From the NCBI RefSeq assembly GCF_016811995.1, contig NZ_CP069159.1, positions 310,001 to 374,000 of the forward strand: a DNA stretch of 64,000 nucleotides, in the 5' to 3' direction. The stretch's first letter is position 1. Each line of letters opens with the position of its first letter. Below the pieces are notes generated by a model. That model did not search any database and was not told the DNA's origin. It saw nothing but the letters and a program-made list of their open reading frames with translations. This document shows positions 27,697 to 41,070 of the stretch, piece by piece. Both the position numbers and the translations under genes were made by a program. This DNA is from Citrobacter sp. R56 (GTDB taxonomy: Bacteria; Pseudomonadota; Gammaproteobacteria; Enterobacterales; Enterobacteriaceae).

Positions 27697-30236
27697 GCGT
27701 TCTCCTCCACCAGAGTTACCGGAATGCGTTCGTACGGTGTTGCCGGACGATGCTGCTCACGTTCGGGAACGACCTGCACGTTCGGGTCGCGTTTATCGCT
27801 GTTGATAAAGTGTTTGAAGCGGACCTGCGCAGACGGCGTGTTGACGGTTTCTGTCCACTCGCAGATGACGGCTTCGCGCAGACGCGCCATCTCTTCTTCC
27901 AGGTGTTCGTTCAGACCCAGTTTGTCATCGATGATGACGGACTTCAGGTATTCAATACCGCCTTCCAGGCTATCTAACCACGGCGCGGTACGCGTCAGTT
28001 TGTCTGCCGTGCGGATGTAGAACATCATGAAACGATCGAGATATTTGAGCAGCGTTTCGCGGTCGATATCCGCCGCCAGCAGATCGGCGTGGCGCGGTTT
28101 CATCCCACCGTTGCCGCAGACGTACAGGTTCCAGCCTTTTTCCGTCGCAATAATACCGACATCTTTACCCTGGGCTTCCGCGCACTCACGGGTACAGCCG
28201 GAAACGCCGAATTTCATTTTGTGCGGGGTGCGGATGCCTTTGTAGCGGTTTTCCAGCTCAACGCCGAAGCCGACGCTGTCGCCCACGCCGTAACGGCACC
28301 AGGTGCTGCCGACGCAGGTTTTCGCCATACGTAGCGCTTTCGCGTACGCATGACCGGTTTCGAAGCCCGCGTCAATCAGCTGACGCCAGATTTCCGGCAG
28401 GTCGTCTTTCTGTGCGCCAAACAGGCCAATACGCTGAGACCCGGTGATCTTGGTATACAGATTGAATTCACGGGCGATACGGCCAACCGCCACCAGACCT
28501 TCCGGGGTAATTTCACCGCCCGCGGAACGTGGGATCACGGAGTAGGTGCCGTCTTTCTGAATGTTGGCCAGGAAGTTGTCGTTGGTATCCTGTAGCGGTG
28601 TGTGTTGCGGCTTCAGAATGTATTCATTCCAGCAGGAGGCCAGCAGGGAGCCAACGGTGGGTTTACACACTTCGCAACCGTAGCCTTTACCGTGTTTCGC
28701 CAGCAGTTCTTCAAAGGTTTTGATGCCTTCCACCCGGATGAGATGGAACAGCTCCTGGCGAGAGTACGGGAAGTGCTCGCACAGGTTGTTGTTCACTTCA
28801 ATGCCCTGTTTCGCCAGTTCGGCATTCAACACCTGAGTGACCAGCGGGATACAACCCCCGCAGCCGGTACCCGCTTTGGTTTCTGCCTTCAGGGCGGCAA
28901 CGGTGTGGCAACCTTTGTTGATGGCGGCTACCAGCATACCTTTCGTGACGTCGAAGCAGGAGCAGATCTGCGCGCTGTCCGGCAGTTTATCCACGCCGAT
29001 GGACGGCTTACCGCTGCCTGCGTGAGCTGGCAGGATCAGTGAATCCGGGTTCTCCGGCAGTTCGATGGCGTTCAGCACCAGTTGCAGCAGGTTGCCGTAA
29101 TCGCTGGTGTCACCGACCAGAACCGCGCCGAGCAGCGTTTTGTTGTCTTTACTGACGATCAGGCGTTTGTAGACTTCTTTGCTTTCATCAAGATAGACAT
29201 AGCTACGTGCGCCAGGCGTGCGGCCATGCGCATCGCCGATACCGCCTACGTCGACGCCCAGCAGTTTCAGCTTGGCGCTCAGATCCGCGCCTTCAAAGGC
29301 GTTTTCATTTTTGAGAATATGGTCAACGGCGACCTGCGCCATTTTGTAGCCCGGTGCGACCAGACCGTATACGCGGTCGTTCCAGCTGGCGCATTCGCCA
29401 ATCGCGTAGATATCCGGGTCAGAGGTCTGGCAGGCGTCGTTAATCACGATGCCGCCGCGCTGAGCGACGTCCAGACCACACTGGGTAGCCAGCTTGTCAC
29501 GGGGGCGAATACCGGTGGAGAAGACGATAAAATCCACTTCCAGTTCGCTACCGTCGGCAAAACGCATGGTTTTGCGTGCTTCAGTCCCTTCCTGAACGAT
29601 CTCTTTGGTGTTTTTGCTGGTGTGCACGCGCACGCCCATGCTTTCAATTTTGCGGCGTAACTGCTCGCCACCCATGTGATCCAGCTGTTCAGCCATCAAC
29701 ATCGGTGCAAATTCGATCACATGCGTTTCGACGCCGAGGTTTTTCAGGGCGCCAGCGGCTTCCAGACCCAGCAGACCACCGCCAACAACGGCCCCACGTT
29801 TGCTGCGACGGGCGCAGGACTCAATGGCGTTGAGATCTTCAATGGTGCGGTAAACAAAGCAATCCTGAGTTTCGGAACCTTTAATCGGCGGGATCCACGG
29901 ATAGGAACCGGTCGCCATGACGAGCTTATCGTAATAGACCGTACGCCCGGCGCTGGAGTGGATGACCTTCTCCTGGCGGTTAATGGTGATGGCGCGCTCG
30001 CCCACCAGAACTTTCACACCGTGCTTTTCATAAAACCCTTCACGCACCAACGACAGCTCTTCAGCCGTGTGGTGGGAGAAGTAAGAAGACAGGTGGACAC
30101 GGTCGTATGCTTTGCGGGGTTCTTCACAGAAGACGGTAATATCAAACTGGGTCGCGTCAGCTTTATCAAGAAGATCCTCAATAAAGCGGTGGCCGACCAT
30201 ACCATTACCGATAATAGCGAGTCTGACTTTGCTCAT
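27693..30236 (-). CDS. nirB: NADH-dependent nitrite reductase large subunit
   Basis: An 847-residue enzyme. The N-terminal FAD/NADH module has GNGMVGHRFIEDL and GGGLLGLEAAGAL. Next are a BFD-like [2Fe-2S] region (ICSCFDVTKG ... GTGCGGCIPLV), the siroheme sulfite/nitrite-reductase repeats, and the [4Fe-4S]-siroheme cysteines in SGCTRECAEAQGKDVG. It reduces nitrite to ammonium and regenerates NAD in anaerobic growth. It is the first gene of nirBDC-cysG, behind an FNR/NarL-type promoter. Confidence 0.98.
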   Translation of the reverse strand: MSKVRLAIIGNGMVGHRFIEDLLDKADATQFDITVFCEEPRKAYDRVHLSSYFSHHTAEELSLVREGFYEKHGVKVLVGERAITINRQEKVIHSSAGRTVYYDKLVMATGSYPWIPPIKGSETQDCFVYRTIEDLNAIESCARRSKRGAVVGGGLLGLEAAGALKNLGVETHVIEFAPMLMAEQLDHMGGEQLRRKIESMGVRVHTSKNTKEIVQEGTEARKTMRFADGSELEVDFIVFSTGIRPRDKLATQCGLDVAQRGGIVINDACQTSDPDIYAIGECASWNDRVYGLVAPGYKMAQVAVDHILKNENAFEGADLSAKLKLLGVDVGGIGDAHGRTPGARSYVYLDESKEVYKRLIVSKDNKTLLGAVLVGDTSDYGNLLQLVLNAIELPENPDSLILPAHAGSGKPSIGVDKLPDSAQICSCFDVTKGMLVAAINKGCHTVAALKAETKAGTGCGGCIPLVTQVLNAELAKQGIEVNNNLCEHFPYSRQELFHLIRVEGIKTFEELLAKHGKGYGCEVCKPTVGSLLASCWNEYILKPQHTPLQDTNDNFLANIQKDGTYSVIPRSAGGEITPEGLVAVGRIAREFNLYTKITGSQRIGLFGAQKDDLPEIWRQLIDAGFETGHAYAKALRMAKTCVGSTWCRYGVGDSVGFGVELENRYKGIRTPHKMKFGVSGCTRECAEAQGKDVGIIATEKGWNLYVCGNGGMKPRHADLLAADIDRETLLKYLDRFMMFYIRTADKLTRTAPWLDSLEGGIEYLKSVIIDDKLGLNEHLEEEMARLREAVICEWTETVNTPSAQVRFKHFINSDKRDPNVQVVPEREQHRPATPYERIPVTLVEENA

Positions 30237-30294
30237 TTTTGCCTCGATTTCTTTTCTATTACTGCCTACCTTAACGATTCAGCAACCCCGCTTA

Positions 30295-30337
30295 TTGATG
30301 TAAATCAAATTCACCTTTATATACTCCTTTAGAGGTA
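30295..30337 (-). promoter_or_regulatory. nirB promoter with FNR and NarL/NarP sites
   Basis: An FNR site TTGAT-GTAA-ATCAA (30295-30308) matches the consensus perfectly. A 7-2-7 NarL/NarP inverted repeat TACTCCT-TT-AGAGGTA (30322-30337) lies upstream of it relative to nirB. The arrangement equals the known E. coli nirB promoter: oxygen limitation turns it on through FNR, and nitrate or nitrite enhances it through NarL/NarP. A TGCTGA-TTTG-TCAGCA hairpin (30341-30356) lies further upstream. Confidence 0.9.
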
Positions 30338-30487
30338 TATTGCTGATTTGTCAGCATTTTTATAAGTCACGGAATTGTCTGGCTTTTCGTGTTTGTACAA
30401 ATAACATACAAATTGAAGGGTTTTAGGGAGTTAGCAGCTACCACAGGCGATTTTGAGATTTACGCCTTCAGGAGGAGGGGAGAAGAA

Positions 30488-30512
30488 GCCCCTTTTCAGG
30501 ACGAAAAGGGGC
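30488..30512 (-). terminator. Hairpin terminator downstream of tsgA
   Basis: A perfect stem GCCCCTTTTC / GAAAAGGGGC with a five-base loop lies 9 bp past the tsgA stop on the minus strand. The following T-run is weak (TTCTTCT), so termination may be partial. Confidence 0.65.
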
Positions 30513-30520
30513 AGGAGAAC

Positions 30521-31702
30521 TTAGTGGGCTGCCGGGACGTTATGTTGACGATGACGGGTGACGAATCCGAGGATAAAACACATCGCAAAGACGACCGCAT
30601 ACAGACCATTCGCAGTGATCAACGCCGCCTGCGGGCCGCTGTGCGCCACAATTGGCCCCGTAACCACAAAGGTCAACATCGTGCCTATGGTGCCGCAGGT
30701 CAGAATAAAGTTAACCAGTTTTGGCGAGGCGACTTTGGTCTGCTGTGAACCGAGAGTGATGATGGTGGTATAAATGGCGCTGGAGAAGAAGCCCAGCGTC
30801 AATATAAACCACGGCATATGTTCTGGTGTGCCGGTAATAAACAGGTACATCAGCACGGTTGCCAGACCTGCCAGCACCGTCAGAATGCGCTGCAGGTCAA
30901 AGAAACGCAGAATGAAGCTGAATCCCCACATCCCGAACATGTACGACATCCAGAAATCGCTGACCAGCGTACCGGCATCATTCAGGCTCATGCCCAGGCT
31001 TTTGGCGTATTCCGGCACCCAGGAGATAAAACACAACTGACCGAGGATGTAGCACAGGGCTGCAATGGCCAGGAACAGCACGCCGATGCCCCATTTTTCT
31101 TTCGCCACAGGGGTTTCGGTTTGCTGTGCATGTTTACCCAGCGCCGGGAATTCACACCCGAAGGTCAGAATGAAAATGGCCGCATAGACCAGACCGATGC
31201 AGGCATAAACCCAGTACCACTCAATGCTGCGTGCCAGCAGGTAGGCGGCGACCATCGGGAAAATCATCCCAGCCATGCTAAAGAAAGAGTCGGTAAACAA
31301 CAGTCGTGAACCACGCTGACGACCTTCGTACATCTGCGTGATCAGGAACGTACCGATCGACATGGTGATGCCGCTGACCAGCCCCAGAACAAACATGGCG
31401 GCAGAAAACAGCGCCAGACTATGGCCGAACATCAGTCCGGCAACCGCCAGTAGCATCAGGATAAATCCAAAACGCAGCTGTGTTTTCAGCGGGACAATTT
31501 CCATCAGCCAGGCATTGAGGAAGATAGAGATCAAAATACCGGCATTGAGGAAGGTGAAAGTGTTGCTCATACTGGAAACAGGCAGATGGAAGTAATCTGC
31601 AATGTTTCCCATCACCATACCGGTGACAATTACCAACGCCCCTGTCAGGGCGTAGGAGAGAAAGCTAATCCATGTGAGCTTGATACGATTGCTGTTAGTC
31701 AT
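30521..31702 (-). CDS. tsgA: TsgA major-facilitator-superfamily transporter
   Basis: A 393-residue MFS protein with about twelve transmembrane segments (for example [27 protein letters not shown]-type helices later, and [21 protein letters not shown]). The first-half loop [28 protein letters not shown] is typical of the family. The substrate is not established; the Salmonella gene was linked to tellurite/selenite resistance. It is transcribed in the same direction as nirB and is divergent from ppiA. Confidence 0.93.
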   Translation of the reverse strand: MTNSNRIKLTWISFLSYALTGALVIVTGMVMGNIADYFHLPVSSMSNTFTFLNAGILISIFLNAWLMEIVPLKTQLRFGFILMLLAVAGLMFGHSLALFSAAMFVLGLVSGITMSIGTFLITQMYEGRQRGSRLLFTDSFFSMAGMIFPMVAAYLLARSIEWYWVYACIGLVYAAIFILTFGCEFPALGKHAQQTETPVAKEKWGIGVLFLAIAALCYILGQLCFISWVPEYAKSLGMSLNDAGTLVSDFWMSYMFGMWGFSFILRFFDLQRILTVLAGLATVLMYLFITGTPEHMPWFILTLGFFSSAIYTTIITLGSQQTKVASPKLVNFILTCGTIGTMLTFVVTGPIVAHSGPQAALITANGLYAVVFAMCFILGFVTRHRQHNVPAAH

Positions 31703-31821
31703 GACTGGCCTGTGTATAGAGGTGTAAAGCGCGTTGACAGCGCAATGGGCGGGCAGATTTTAGGCGTTTTAGTGACGCATTTAAATATTTATTAGTAATT
31801 GATTCAGCTGTTGCATTTTTT

Positions 31822-31841
31822 AAAGTGACATTTGTCACAAA
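31822..31841. promoter_or_regulatory. Candidate CRP site in the tsgA-ppiA intergenic region
   Basis: The sequence AGTGA-CATTTG-TCACA (31824-31839) matches the CRP consensus TGTGA-N6-TCACA at nine of ten key positions. In E. coli ppiA is known to have cAMP-CRP-controlled promoters, so the site most likely serves ppiA. Confidence 0.7.
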
Positions 31842-31959
31842 AAATTAGACGACCTGAAATGACAGGAGGATTCGATACGTAAAATTAAGTAAAGGGATGG
31901 CCTTGTCATGGAAGGCTCTTTAGAATCAATCCACTTGCTTTTGTTTCTGCTCCCGTTAA

Positions 31960-32541
<582 letters not shown>

Positions 32542-32550
32542 TCGCATTTT

Positions 32551-32573
32551 GCGCGGGTTGTTGATACCCGCGC
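32551..32573 (+). terminator. Terminator-like hairpin after ppiA
   Basis: The stem GCGCGGGT / ACCCGCGC is perfect with a seven-base loop, 9 bp after the ppiA stop. Only a short T-poor tail follows, so its strength is uncertain. Confidence 0.55.
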
Positions 32574-32647
32574 TATTCCCGACCTCTGCGTAACCCGAAA
32601 TTGCTGCTTATACTTGTGGCAAGTGAAGGCGCATTCAGGGAGGTCAC

Positions 32648-32815
32648 GTGAAAAAGCTCACCGATAAACAAAAATCTCGTCTCTGGAAACATCTGCGAAA
32701 CGCCAATTTCCAGGCCAGTCGCCGTCTTGAAGGTGTTGAAACCCCACTGGTTACTCTGACCGCTGAGGAAGCCCTTGTACGTCTTGAGGCGTTGAGGAGG
32801 CACTATGAGCGATAA
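32648..32815 (+). CDS. yhfG: YhfG (FicA), antitoxin partner of Fic
   Basis: A 55-residue basic protein from a GTG start ([20 protein letters not shown]... ending ALRRHYER), preceded by GGGAGG. It matches the E. coli YhfG family, small proteins that neutralise the Fic AMP-transferase. The gene overlaps the fic start by 11 bp, so the antitoxin is made first and translation is coupled. The reading frame and overlap are clear from the sequence; antitoxin activity here is inferred from the family. Confidence 0.88.
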   Translation: MKKLTDKQKSRLWKHLRNANFQASRRLEGVETPLVTLTAEEALVRLEALRRHYER

Positions 32816-33407
32816 ATTCGGTGAAGGACGCGACCCCTATCTTTACGATGGTCTCGATGTCATGCGTAACCGTTTAGGCATCCACCAGGTTCAGCGTCTG
32901 GAGCTGGCGGCATATGAACTGACGGCGTTACGCGCCGCGACCATCGAACTGGGGCCGCGGGTCCGTGGTTTACCCTACCTGTGCGCTATTCATCGCCAAC
33001 TCTATCAGGACATTTTCGACTGGGCGGGAAAGTTACGTGAAGTGGATATCTATCAGGGGGACACGCCTTTCTGCCATTTTGCCTGGATCGAAAAAGAGGG
33101 CAATGCCCTGATGCAGGATCTGGAAGAAGAAGGGTATCTGCTCGGATTGCCGAAAGAGAAATTCGTCGTCAGGCTCGCGCATTACTATTGCGAGATCAAT
33201 ATGCTGCATCCGTTTCGTATTGGCAGTGGTCTGGCTCAGCGCATCTTCTTTGAACAACTGGCGATTCATGCTGGTTACACGCTGACCTGGGACGGTATTC
33301 AGGTGGATGAATGGAATCAGGCCAACCAGAGTGGCGCCATGGGCGACCTTTCGGCATTGCAGGCAATATTTCGTAAAGTGGTGAGCGAAGCTGAGGAAAC
33401 TGAGTAG
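32805..33407 (+). CDS. fic: Fic-domain toxin (AMP-transferase family)
   Basis: A 200-residue Fic protein. The motif at residues 135-146 reads [12 protein letters not shown], whereas the canonical form is HPFx(D/E)GNGRxxR. The catalytic His135 and the last Arg are kept, but the acidic residue is Ile, Asn is Ser, and the first Arg is Leu. E. coli Fic has the same kind of departure as I recall it. The family transfers AMP to target proteins (DNA gyrase and topoisomerase IV in related toxins). It is co-expressed with yhfG, and pabA follows 31 bp later. Confidence 0.93.
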   Translation: MSDKFGEGRDPYLYDGLDVMRNRLGIHQVQRLELAAYELTALRAATIELGPRVRGLPYLCAIHRQLYQDIFDWAGKLREVDIYQGDTPFCHFAWIEKEGNALMQDLEEEGYLLGLPKEKFVVRLAHYYCEINMLHPFRIGSGLAQRIFFEQLAIHAGYTLTWDGIQVDEWNQANQSGAMGDLSALQAIFRKVVSEAEETE

Positions 33408-33438
33408 AATAGCGCGGTTCTAACGTACCGGAGCCGCC

Positions 33439-34002
33439 ATGATCCTGCTAATCGACAACTACGATTCTTTCACCTGGAACCTCTACCAGTATTTTTGCGA
33501 GCTTGGCGCTTACGTGCTGGTCAAACGGAATGACGAGTTGACGCTGGCACAAATCGACGCACTCAATCCGCAAAAGATCGTGATTTCTCCTGGCCCCTGC
33601 ACGCCCAACGAGGCCGGAATTTCGCTGGATGTGATTCGCCATTATGCCGGACGGCTGCCCATCCTGGGCGTGTGTCTGGGCCACCAGGCCATGGCGCAGG
33701 CGTTTGGCGCGACCATCGTTCGGGCAGCTAAAGTCATGCATGGTAAAACCTCACCGATAACCCATACCGGTCAGGGGGTTTTCCTGGGGTTGCCGACGCC
33801 ATTGTGTGTGACGCGTTACCATTCTCTGGTGATTGACCCGGCCACGCTACCCGCCTGTTTTGACGTCACCGCCTGGAGTGAAACCCGGGAAATTATGGGC
33901 ATTCGCCATCGGGAATGGGATCTGGAAGGTGTCCAGTTTCATCCAGAAAGCATTCTCAGCGAGCAGGGGCATCAGCTACTGGCAAATTTCCTCCAGCGCT
34001 GA
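33439..34002 (+). CDS. pabA: Aminodeoxychorismate synthase, glutamine amidotransferase subunit
   Basis: A 187-residue class I glutamine amidotransferase. The triad is visible: Cys79 in GVCLGHQA and the His/Glu pair in VQFHPESIL near residue 168. It supplies ammonia to PabB for p-aminobenzoate and folate synthesis. The start [15 protein letters not shown] is typical. It sits in the fic-pabA-argD run, as in E. coli. Confidence 0.97.
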   Translation: MILLIDNYDSFTWNLYQYFCELGAYVLVKRNDELTLAQIDALNPQKIVISPGPCTPNEAGISLDVIRHYAGRLPILGVCLGHQAMAQAFGATIVRAAKVMHGKTSPITHTGQGVFLGLPTPLCVTRYHSLVIDPATLPACFDVTAWSETREIMGIRHREWDLEGVQFHPESILSEQGHQLLANFLQR

Positions 34003-34072
34003 TTTGTGGTTGCTATCTAATGATTTTTTATGCATATTTTGTGATTATAATTTCACGTTAATTTCTGCATAA

Positions 34073-37394
<3,322 letters not shown>

Positions 37395-37397
<3 letters not shown>

Positions 37398-37428
37398 AAA
37401 TGGCGCATTACAGGGTAATACGCCATTT
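37395..37428 (-). terminator. crp terminator reaching the yhfK start
   Basis: On the minus strand a long stem (AAATGGCG ... CGCCATTT, extended inward by the ATTAC/GTAAT pairing around a CCT loop) is followed by TTTTTG. The T-run ends at the yhfK start codon (37395-37397). Confidence 0.8.
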
Positions 37429-37436
37429 CGACGGGG

Positions 37437-38069
37437 TTAACGAGTGCCGTAGACGACGATGGTCTTACCGTGCGCGGAGATCAGGTTCTGATCTTCCAGC
37501 ATTTTCAGAATACGACCAACGGTTTCGCGAGAACAGCCAACGATCTGACCGATCTCCTGACGGGTGATTTTGATTTGCATGCCGTCCGGGTGAGTCATCG
37601 CATCGGGTTGTTTCGCCAGGTTCAGCAGAGTCTGAGCGATACGACCAGTTACGTCGAGGAAGGCAAGGTTGCCGACTTTTTCAGACGTAACTTGCAGGCG
37701 ACGAGCCATCTGGGAAGACAGGCGCATCAGAATATCCGGGTTCACCTGGATCAGTTGGCGAAATTTTTTGTAGGAGATTTCAGCGACTTCACAGGCCGTT
37801 TTTGCACGTACCCATGCACTGCGTTCCTGGCCTTCTTCAAACAGGCCCAATTCGCCAATGAAATCGCCCTGATTCAGATAAGAAAGGATCATCTCTTTCC
37901 CTTCTTCGTCTTTAATCAGCACAGCCACTGAGCCTTTAACGATGTAGTACAACGTTTCTGCTTTTTCACCCTGGTGAATCAGCGTGCTCTTCGACGGGTA
38001 CTTATGAATGTGGCAATGAGACAAGAACCATTCGAGAGTCGGGTCTGTTTGCGGTTTGCCAAGCACCAT
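37437..38069 (-). CDS. crp: cAMP receptor protein (catabolite activator)
   Basis: A 210-residue global regulator. The cAMP-binding domain includes [24 protein letters not shown], and the C-terminal HTH is [20 protein letters not shown]. It activates catabolic promoters when bound to cAMP. The protein is essentially invariant in enterics, and all visible key residues are standard. It is divergent from yhfA. Confidence 0.99.
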   Translation of the reverse strand: MVLGKPQTDPTLEWFLSHCHIHKYPSKSTLIHQGEKAETLYYIVKGSVAVLIKDEEGKEMILSYLNQGDFIGELGLFEEGQERSAWVRAKTACEVAEISYKKFRQLIQVNPDILMRLSSQMARRLQVTSEKVGNLAFLDVTGRIAQTLLNLAKQPDAMTHPDGMQIKITRQEIGQIVGCSRETVGRILKMLEDQNLISAHGKTIVVYGTR

Positions 38070-38377
38070 GCGCGGTTATCCTCTGTTATAAGCTGTCTCC
38101 AGAGCCAGAAAACGACGCTGTCTCTGGGGTTGCCAAAATATGCTTCCCGCTGCCAGGGAAGGGGGCTGCTAAAAATGTACTGCAGCCTGTAATGTGATGT
38201 CCTCTGCATACATGCAGTACGTCAATGTATTACTGTAGCATCCTGACTGTTTTAGCATAGCTTTCGCCGTGTGTCTCCTGGTGTCTCGCTTCAGCATGAT
38301 GCAGGTCGCCTTCCATTGCGAGATTTGTTATGTCCGCGTAATCTGTCAGGAAAATTGAAACATTGGAGTTACGAAAT
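38070..38377. promoter_or_regulatory. crp-yhfA divergent control region with candidate CRP site
   Basis: A 308-bp region with both promoters. A candidate CRP site TGTGA-TGTCCT-CTGCA sits at 38193-38208, and a GTACTGCA ... TGCAGTAC inverted repeat (38177-38184 and 38213-38220) encloses it. In E. coli the same region holds CRP and Fis sites for crp autoregulation and a divergent RNA; the layout here looks conserved. Confidence 0.6.
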
Positions 38378-38782
38378 ATGCAAGCGCGTGTGAAATGGGT
38401 CGAAGGGCTAACCTTCCTGGGAGAGTCTGCTTCCGGCCACCAGATTTTGATGGATGGTAACTCCGGTGATAAAGCGCCGAGTCCGATGGAAATGGTGTTA
38501 ATGGCCGCGGGTGGCTGCAGTGCGATTGATGTGGTGTCTATTTTGCAAAAGGGGCGCCAGGACGTGACCAACTGCGAAGTGAAGCTCACATCCGAGCGTC
38601 GTGAAGAGGCGCCGCGCCTGTTCACCCATATCAATCTGCATTTCATTGTGACCGGCAATGATCTGAAAGATGCCGCCGTTTCGCGCGCTGTTGATCTTTC
38701 AGCAGAAAAATATTGTTCTGTTGCGTTGATGCTGGAAAAAGCGGTGAATATCACGCACTCATACGAAGTGATTGCCGCGTGA
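38378..38782 (+). CDS. yhfA: YhfA, OsmC-like protein
   Basis: A 134-residue OsmC/Ohr-fold protein (MQARVKWVEGLTFLGES...). The two cysteines typical of the fold are present in AAGGCSAIDVV and EKYCSVALML. OsmC-type proteins reduce organic hydroperoxides; a specific role for YhfA is not established. The start at ATG 38378 follows GGAGTTACGAAAT. It is divergent from crp. Confidence 0.92.
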   Translation: MQARVKWVEGLTFLGESASGHQILMDGNSGDKAPSPMEMVLMAAGGCSAIDVVSILQKGRQDVTNCEVKLTSERREEAPRLFTHINLHFIVTGNDLKDAAVSRAVDLSAEKYCSVALMLEKAVNITHSYEVIAA

Positions 38783-38788
38783 TCTCAG

Positions 38789-38820
38789 GTTGCCGGAGGG
38801 CGTGACGCTTATCCGGCAAC
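38789..38820. repeat. REP-like element between yhfA and prkB
   Basis: The arms GTTGCCGGA (38789-38797) and TCCGGCAAC (38812-38820) are perfect, with the typical GGGCGTGACGCTTA middle. It lies between the convergent 3' ends of yhfA and prkB, a usual REP location. Confidence 0.75.
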
Positions 38821-38828
38821 GCTGCGCA

Positions 38829-39698
38829 TTATTCGATTTTTTTGCCTTCCATCAGTCGCTGAACCAGCGGCAGCATAATCAACTCCATCGCCAGTCCCAT
38901 TTTGCCGCCCGGCACGACTAATGTATTGATATGAGAAATAAATGAACCCTGAAGCATCGCCAGCAACCAGGGAAAATCGATCCCTTCCAGATTACGAAAA
39001 TGAATAACGACAAAGCTCTCGTCTAATGACGGGATGCCTTTTGCCGCGAAGGGATTCGAGGTGTCCACAGTGGGCACGCGCTGAAAGTTAATATGCGTAC
39101 GGGAGAACTGCGGGGTGATGTAGTTGATGTAATCATCCATTGAGCGAACCACCGAATCCATCACCGCCTCGCGGGAGTGCCCACGTTCGCTGGTGTCGCG
39201 GATCAGTTTCTGTATCCACTCCAGGTTAACGATCGGTACTACGCCAACCAGTAAATCCACATGGCGCGCCACGTTATGGTGCGGCGTCACCACGCCGCCG
39301 TGCAGCCCTTCATAGAACAGGACGTCGGTCGGTTCAGGTAAGGGCTGCCACGGCGTGAAGGTTCCCGGCACCTGATTCCACGGTACTGCTTCATCGTAGG
39401 TATGCAGATATTTCCGCGACTGGCCTTTACCCACTTGTCCGTACTCGCTGAACGTTTGTTCCAGCAGACCAAAATCATTGGCTTCGGGGCCGAAATAACT
39501 GATATGCCGCCCGGCGTCCCGCGCTTTGCGGATCGCCATGTCCATTTCCGGGCGTGTATAGCGATGAAAACTGTCGCCTTCCACCTCGGCGGCGCGCAGA
39601 TTTAACTGTGAAAAAATTTTACGGAACGCGAGGCTGGTGGTGGTGGTCCCCGCGCCGCTGGACCCTGTTACCGCAATCACCGGATGTTTGGCAGACAT
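38829..39698 (-). CDS. prkB: Phosphoribulokinase-like protein PrkB
   Basis: A 289-residue P-loop kinase of the phosphoribulokinase family: Walker A GSSGAGTTTT near residue 12, followed by EVEGDSFHRYTRPEMD. It lacks a RuBisCO context, so a Calvin-cycle role is unlikely; the true substrate is unknown. I chose ATG 39698 (MSAKHPVIAV) as in E. coli; an upstream in-frame ATG at 39719 has no support. It forms a minus-strand run with yheU and yheT. Confidence 0.92.
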   Translation of the reverse strand: MSAKHPVIAVTGSSGAGTTTTSLAFRKIFSQLNLRAAEVEGDSFHRYTRPEMDMAIRKARDAGRHISYFGPEANDFGLLEQTFSEYGQVGKGQSRKYLHTYDEAVPWNQVPGTFTPWQPLPEPTDVLFYEGLHGGVVTPHHNVARHVDLLVGVVPIVNLEWIQKLIRDTSERGHSREAVMDSVVRSMDDYINYITPQFSRTHINFQRVPTVDTSNPFAAKGIPSLDESFVVIHFRNLEGIDFPWLLAMLQGSFISHINTLVVPGGKMGLAMELIMLPLVQRLMEGKKIE

Positions 39699-39751
39699 AA
39701 CAACTCCATGAATAAACACTCGTTTTAGTATAGTCGGCCCTCAGCGGCGAA

Positions 39752-39970
39752 TTACTCGTGCAACTGCTTTTTGGGCATAATATTGACCGTTTCGTGGAGT
39801 TCGGACCACACCAGAACGGCCTCGCCACACTGTAGCTGACGTTTGACGTCGGCGACTTTTTGCGCAAGCGAACGTTCATGTTCACCATAATCGGTGCCTT
39901 CGCGCAATACAAAGCTTTCAATCAGGTTATCCAGCGTTTCAGGGGACAACTCCTGCCAGGGGATCATCAT
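39752..39970 (-). CDS. yheU: YheU, UPF0270 small protein
   Basis: A 72-residue protein ([32 protein letters not shown]...). The family is widespread in enterics, has a solved small helical fold and no known function. It starts 2 bp after the yheT stop and lies 53 bp before prkB on the minus strand, so the three genes are probably one operon. Confidence 0.92.
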   Translation of the reverse strand: MMIPWQELSPETLDNLIESFVLREGTDYGEHERSLAQKVADVKRQLQCGEAVLVWSELHETVNIMPKKQLHE

Positions 39971-39972
39971 GA

Positions 39973-40989
39973 TTATGCTTCCAGATACGTGGTGAGCCAG
40001 TCAGGGATTCGCGATTCAAGCCACATTTCAGGGCGGCGCAGCGTCCCGCCGATAAAGCCGACATGCCCGCCATGCTCGGTTAATTGATACTCTACCTGCG
40101 GCGGAAGATTCTCGGGGTTCGGGATCACATGACTGTCCATAAACGGATCGTCTTTCGCGTGAATAATCAGCGTGGGTTTGGCGATCTGATTGAGCAACGG
40201 CATGGCGCTACATTGACGATAATAGTCTATCGCATCAGCAAAACCGTGAATTTTGGCGGTAATCAGATCATCAAAATCACGGATACGCCGTACCGCTTTT
40301 AGCTGCGCCAGGTTGACAGGGAGCGTGCCGGGATAGGCCGCCAGTTTGCGTGACGCGTTGGCTTTGAGCAGATTGAGCAGATAGCGCTGGTAAACGCGCG
40401 AAAACCCTTTTTCCATGTGATAGCTGCAGGCTTCAAGCACGAAAGGTGCAGAGACAATCACTGCCGCATCGACAGGAATCCCCCGACCTTCTTTCGCCAG
40501 CAGGCAGGCCAGCATATTGCCGCCGAGCGAATAGCCAACCGCCGCGGTAGGAACACGACCAAACTCGTGTTGCAGCCACTGTAAAAACCAGGTGCCGTCT
40601 TCCGTTTCCCCGGAGTGATAAATGCGATTCAGGCGATTGGGTTCGCCGCTGCAACCGCGAAAGTGCATCACGACACCCAGCCATCCACGCTTTTGTGCGG
40701 CCTCTATGAGTCCGTGGGCATACGGGCTGTTCAGACTACCTTCAAGACCATGAAACACCACCAGACGTGGTTTGTGCTTCGCCTGATGCGGATCTTCACT
40801 CCATGCCAGATCGACAAAATCGCCGTCAGGTAATTCCAGGCGTTGCCAGTGTGGGCTGAACTGCACTTTACGGCGGATCAGTCGTGGGAGCATCGTTTGT
40901 AGATGGCGATTGCTGATGCCGCGCATCGGGCGGAACTCATACGAATCAGCGTCGGTCGGGGTCATTTCTGTGGGGGTGATTTCAACCAT
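39973..40989 (-). CDS. yheT: YheT, putative alpha/beta hydrolase
   Basis: A 338-residue alpha/beta hydrolase. The nucleophile elbow is GYSLGGN near residue 149, the oxyanion region is [15 protein letters not shown], the Asp is in HAKDDPFMD, and the His is in [14 protein letters not shown]. The substrate is not established. I chose the ATG at 40989 (MVEITPT) because it aligns with the E. coli start; an in-frame ATG at 41010 would add MINCSGA. Its upstream neighbour here is the NUDIX regulator, unlike E. coli. Confidence 0.9.
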   Translation of the reverse strand: MVEITPTEMTPTDADSYEFRPMRGISNRHLQTMLPRLIRRKVQFSPHWQRLELPDGDFVDLAWSEDPHQAKHKPRLVVFHGLEGSLNSPYAHGLIEAAQKRGWLGVVMHFRGCSGEPNRLNRIYHSGETEDGTWFLQWLQHEFGRVPTAAVGYSLGGNMLACLLAKEGRGIPVDAAVIVSAPFVLEACSYHMEKGFSRVYQRYLLNLLKANASRKLAAYPGTLPVNLAQLKAVRRIRDFDDLITAKIHGFADAIDYYRQCSAMPLLNQIAKPTLIIHAKDDPFMDSHVIPNPENLPPQVEYQLTEHGGHVGFIGGTLRRPEMWLESRIPDWLTTYLEA

Positions 40990-41070
40990 AGCACCAGAGC
41001 AATTAATCATCGGGAAGAATAACTATACCGCGCACACGGCTGGCAGGTTAGCCAATATGTGATTTTACGC

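Noticed and set aside
30341-30360. TGCTGA-TTTG-TCAGCA hairpin with T-run as a terminator
   Set aside because: No plus-strand gene ends before it; it is part of the conserved nirB upstream region and is noted there instead.
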